Shown one piece after another: positions 61,438 to 64,000 of a DNA stretch of 64,000 bases. This stretch comes from an uncultured Actinobaculum sp. GTDB taxonomy: Bacteria; Actinomycetota; Actinomycetes; Actinomycetales; Actinomycetaceae. The notes beneath the pieces were generated by a model. That model was not told the DNA's origin and searched no databases. It saw nothing but the letters and a program-made list of their open reading frames with translations. Location: NCBI GenBank assembly GCA_938020505.1, contig CALIHR010000017.1:10653-74652 (forward strand). The letters are read 5' to 3'. The position numbers and the translations under genes are program-made. Positions within the stretch are counted from its first letter, which is position 1, and each line of letters starts with the position of its first letter.

Positions 61438-62493
61438 TCAAAGAATCGACGCGACGGCCCTGAGCAGGCGCAGCGAGCCCTCGGTCTCGCCCACGCTGAC
61501 TCGCACGCCTTCCTCGCCGAAGCGGCGCACGGTCACGCCTTCGTCAAGGCACGCGTTTTCGAGGGCCTCGCCGAATCCGGCGAGCCAGACGAAGTTCGCC
61601 TGGGAGGCCGGGACGGCGATGCCGTGTGCGGCGAGGGCCGCCACGAGGTTCCGGCGCTCCTGAATGATCACGCCGCACCTCCTGCGCACCTCCTCCTGTG
61701 AGTGCAAAGCGGCGCTCGCGGCGATCTGGGCGAGGGCGTTGACTCCGAAGGGCGTGCCGATCGCCCTCAGCCCGGCGATCATCTCCGGGTGCCCGAGCCC
61801 GTAGCCGACGCGGATCCCGGCCAGCCCGTAGGCTTTGGAGAAGGTCCGCAACACGATGAGGTTCGGATGTTCGCGCAGCAGCTCGTCGGATCGGACGGCG
61901 TCGTCCATGTCCACAAAGTCGATGTACGCCTCGTCGAGCAGCACGGGCACACGCTCGGGGACCTTTGCGAGGAAACCCGCCAAGTCAGTGTGTTTGAGGG
62001 CGACGCCGGTCGGGTTGTTGGGACTGCACAGCAAAAGCGCGCGGGTTCGTTCGGTGACGGCGGAGAGCAGGCCCGGCAGGTTGTGCGATCCGTCGGCGTT
62101 GAGCGGCACCTTGACGGCCGCTCCCCCGGCCGCCTGAACGGCGATCGGATACGCCTCGAAGGAGCGCCAGGGAAGCACCACCTCGCCGCCCGGCGTCACA
62201 GCCGCCTGAAGGATCTTCTCGATGAGCGCGGTCGACCCGTTGCCGACGACGACGCCGTCGTCGACCCACTTGTGAAACCAGGAAATGTCGTGGACCAGCC
62301 CGGTGGCGAACATGTCCGGATACCTGTTGAGACCGCCGACGGCGGCTGAGACCGCGGCCTGGACGGCGGGCAGCGCAGGGAAAGGGTTCTCGTTGGAGGA
62401 GAGTTTGACGACGTCGGCGTTCGCGCCCTTCTTGCCGGGCACGTACGCGGGAAGGCCGAGGATCTCGGGGCGGAACCACTGCTGCTTGCTCAT
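61438..62493 (-). CDS. hisC: Histidinol-phosphate aminotransferase
   Basis: 351 residues from the ATG (MSKQQWFRPE). PLP-dependent fold type I: KLSSNENPFPALPAV, NGSTALIEKILQAAV, CSPNNPTGVALKH, LLDEAYIDF, and the Schiff-base lysine in TFSKAYGLAGIRVGYGLG. Acts in histidine synthesis. It stands apart from other his genes, which is common in actinobacteria; an aromatic aminotransferase activity cannot be excluded. The 232-bp interval before the YwiC-like stop holds imperfect TTTGGCGCTT repeats. Confidence 0.9.
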   Translation of the reverse strand: MSKQQWFRPEILGLPAYVPGKKGANADVVKLSSNENPFPALPAVQAAVSAAVGGLNRYPDMFATGLVHDISWFHKWVDDGVVVGNGSTALIEKILQAAVTPGGEVVLPWRSFEAYPIAVQAAGGAAVKVPLNADGSHNLPGLLSAVTERTRALLLCSPNNPTGVALKHTDLAGFLAKVPERVPVLLDEAYIDFVDMDDAVRSDELLREHPNLIVLRTFSKAYGLAGIRVGYGLGHPEMIAGLRAIGTPFGVNALAQIAASAALHSQEEVRRRCGVIIQERRNLVAALAAHGIAVPASQANFVWLAGFGEALENACLDEGVTVRRFGEEGVRVSVGETEGSLRLLRAVASIL

Positions 62494-62652
62494 GCATCTA
62501 GTGTGCCCCGCGCGGGCGGGGCAATGCGAGCGGTTCTTCAACGGGGCAACGCGCGCTGTCCTTCAACGGGGCGACGCGCTCGGCTTTCCGACGGAGGGTC
62601 TGCCGAGGACGCAATCAAACCGACGACCCAGGCAAATTCCATCGCTCAGCCT

Positions 62653-62658
62653 TAGGAT
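62653..62658 (+). promoter_or_regulatory. -10 box TAGGAT of the holin-family gene
   Basis: Six nucleotides before the ATG at 62665; leaderless. Confidence 0.5.
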
Positions 62659-62664
62659 TGCGGC

Positions 62665-63051
62665 ATGAGATACCTAGTTCGCGCAGCAATCAACGCCCTC
62701 GGCCTGTGGCTATGCGTGCTTTTCGTACCGGGCATCGGCCTGCACGGCTTGGGCAACAATCGGGAGGTCGCCCTCTACCTTCTGGCGGCAGGGGCTGTCC
62801 TCGGCGTCGTCAACTCTCTGGTTCGCCCGATATTGGTGATCTTGTCGATACCGCTGTACATCCTCACGCTGGGCCTGTTCTTCTTGATAGTCAATGCGGC
62901 AATGCTCAAGCTCACCGCGGCGCTCACCGCCGGGTTCGACATATCCGTGACCGTTGCCACCTGGGGAACGGCGATTCTGGGCGGGATCCTCCTATCCGTG
63001 TTCAACACCTTCACCGACGCGCTGCTCCCAGAGGAATACCGGCGGCGCTAG
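62665..63051 (+). CDS. Phage-holin-4 family membrane protein
   Basis: 128 residues with four hydrophobic helices. GVVNSLVRPILVILSIPLYILTLGLFFLIVNAAML is the signature of the PF04020-type family widespread in actinobacterial chromosomes. No phage genes are near, so it is a chromosomal membrane protein rather than a lysis gene. Confidence 0.85.
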   Translation: MRYLVRAAINALGLWLCVLFVPGIGLHGLGNNREVALYLLAAGAVLGVVNSLVRPILVILSIPLYILTLGLFFLIVNAAMLKLTAALTAGFDISVTVATWGTAILGGILLSVFNTFTDALLPEEYRRR

Positions 63052-63151
63052 GCCTCCGGCGCGTGCCTTCTGGGCGTCGCTTTCGCCGTTTTCGCGCCGC
63101 GTTTGACCCTCACGCGACGTGAGGTTGGAAGCTAGAGCCATGGGAGAGAAC

Positions 63152-63934
63152 ATGCAGGAGCTGACCGTGGGCCAGGTCGCCGACCTCGTGGGCGTCAGCG
63201 TTCGCACGCTCCACCACTGGGACGAAATCGGCCTGGTGGCGCCGAGCTGGCGTTCGTGGTCCGGCTACAGGCTGTACACCCGGGAGGACGTGGAGCGCGT
63301 CCAGCGCGTGTGCCTGTACCGGGAAACCGGCATGGCCCTGGCGCAGATCGCCGAGCTGCTCGACGATCCGGGCCTGGACGAGCTCGCGCACCTGGCCAGG
63401 CAACGCGAACTGCTCCTCGAACGCATCTCCCATCTGCGGCAGAAAGTCTCCGCAGTAGACCAGATTATGGAGACGATGAAGATGGGAACGAATCTCGACC
63501 CCGCCCAGAAGGCAGATTACTTCGGCGGCTGGGATCCTGCATGGCAAGAGGAAGCTCAGGCCAAGTGGGGCGACACCCCGGAATGGCGCCAGTCCGAGGC
63601 CGTCAAGGCGAAGATGACGCCGGAGGACTGGTTCAGAGTCGGCAGAGACACCCAAGCCCTCGAACAGTCTCTGGCGGAGGCCAAGCGCGACGGCGTCGAG
63701 CCCGGCTCGGATCGGGCGAATGAGCTCGCCGAGGCCCACCGCGCTTCGCTCGGCACATGGTTTGACGTGACGCATTCCAAGCACGTGCTCATCGCGCGCG
63801 GGTACGGCATGGACGACCGGTTCCGCCAGTACTACGACAAGATCGAGCCCGGCCTCACCGACTGGCTGAAGTCGATCATCGACGAGAATGCGAGGGCAAA
63901 CGGCGTCGACCCGACGACGGCGACGTGGCAGTGA
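63152..63934 (+). CDS. MerR-family regulator with TipA-type effector domain
   Basis: 260 residues from the ATG (MQELTVGQ), with GGAGAG 6 nt upstream. The N-terminal MerR wing-helix reads VGQVADLVGVSVRTLHHWDEIGLVAPSWRSWSGYRLY, followed by a dimerising coiled coil, and the C-terminal half (YFGGWDPAWQEEAQAKWGDT, SLGTWFDVTHSKHVLIARGYGMDDRFRQYYDK) matches the TipAS antibiotic-recognition domain. Likely activates a multidrug-type response to thiopeptide-like compounds (inference). Confidence 0.88.
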   Translation: MQELTVGQVADLVGVSVRTLHHWDEIGLVAPSWRSWSGYRLYTREDVERVQRVCLYRETGMALAQIAELLDDPGLDELAHLARQRELLLERISHLRQKVSAVDQIMETMKMGTNLDPAQKADYFGGWDPAWQEEAQAKWGDTPEWRQSEAVKAKMTPEDWFRVGRDTQALEQSLAEAKRDGVEPGSDRANELAEAHRASLGTWFDVTHSKHVLIARGYGMDDRFRQYYDKIEPGLTDWLKSIIDENARANGVDPTTATWQ

Positions 63935-63959
63935 CCCTGCCGACGGTGCCCTCCCGCCG

Positions 63960-63996
63960 CTTGGCGTCGGCCGATTGCAGATCGGCCGACGCCAAG
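63960..63996 (+). terminator. Strong hairpin after the MerR gene
   Basis: 16-bp perfect arms CTTGGCGTCGGCCGAT and complement around a 5-nt loop, 25 nt after the stop. The window ends 4 nt later, so a T-run cannot be checked. Confidence 0.7.
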
Positions 63997-64000
63997 CTGG

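Noticed and set aside
62665..63051. Holin gene as evidence of a prophage
   Set aside because: This membrane family is common in actinobacterial chromosomes and no other phage gene is present.

Overview
The window is high-GC, densely packed DNA of actinobacterial type. The family content (thiamine ABC operon behind a TPP riboswitch, MoxR/DUF58/VWA operon, DUF4235, DUF4921, YwiC-like, GCS2-type ligase, type VII secretion (ESX/T7SS)-associated genes) and many leaderless TANNNT-6nt-ATG starts fit Actinomycetales, perhaps Actinomycetaceae; I cannot name the species.

Layout: 1-2595 (minus) holds two T7SS-flavoured genes: the truncated N-terminal part of a DUF1023-type hydrolase with a W-x-G head, and a protein with a helical head and a long repetitive APMP/HSYG tail. 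3214-10192 is housekeeping: an alkaline-phosphatase-like polytopic membrane protein, prephenate dehydratase, a diacylglycerol-kinase-like enzyme, serS and a HAD phosphatase. 10193-20630 is an AT-rich island with four divergent copies of an unrecognised roughly 500-residue helical protein family (two intact; one with two in-frame TAA codons at positions that align with Gln; one heavily decayed), IS3 and IS110 transposase remnants, and a 55-bp copy of the HAD gene. 21113-29157 is core again: class I glutamine amidotransferase, GCS2-type ligase, a second alkaline-phosphatase-like membrane protein, two tRNA-Ser genes, an effector-binding protein, a Pr6Pr-like membrane protein and a lipoprotein.

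29335-37981 (minus) is the most unusual region: a T7SS polymorphic toxin operon (YbaB-like protein, EspC-like protein, 536-residue toxin) followed by an array of about ten related immunity-like genes. Two array members are fused in frame, at the immunity C-terminus, to a toxin-tip module homologous to the end of the full toxin. The array has a 1153-bp tandem duplication with apparently identical 879-bp repeats, and decayed members at both ends.

38339-63934 is mostly core: endonuclease/exonuclease/phosphatase-fold protein, ROK kinase, DUF4921 protein, a tandem triplet of membrane-anchored paralogues plus a fragment, GNAT enzyme, thiBPQ-like operon, DUF4235 protein, dcd, tRNA-Gly, ClbS/DfsB-like protein, DUF6882-like protein, Nudix hydrolase, TetR regulator, the six-gene moxR-bat operon, an anchored Cys-rich protein, a YwiC-like protein, hisC, a holin-family membrane protein and a TipA-like MerR regulator.
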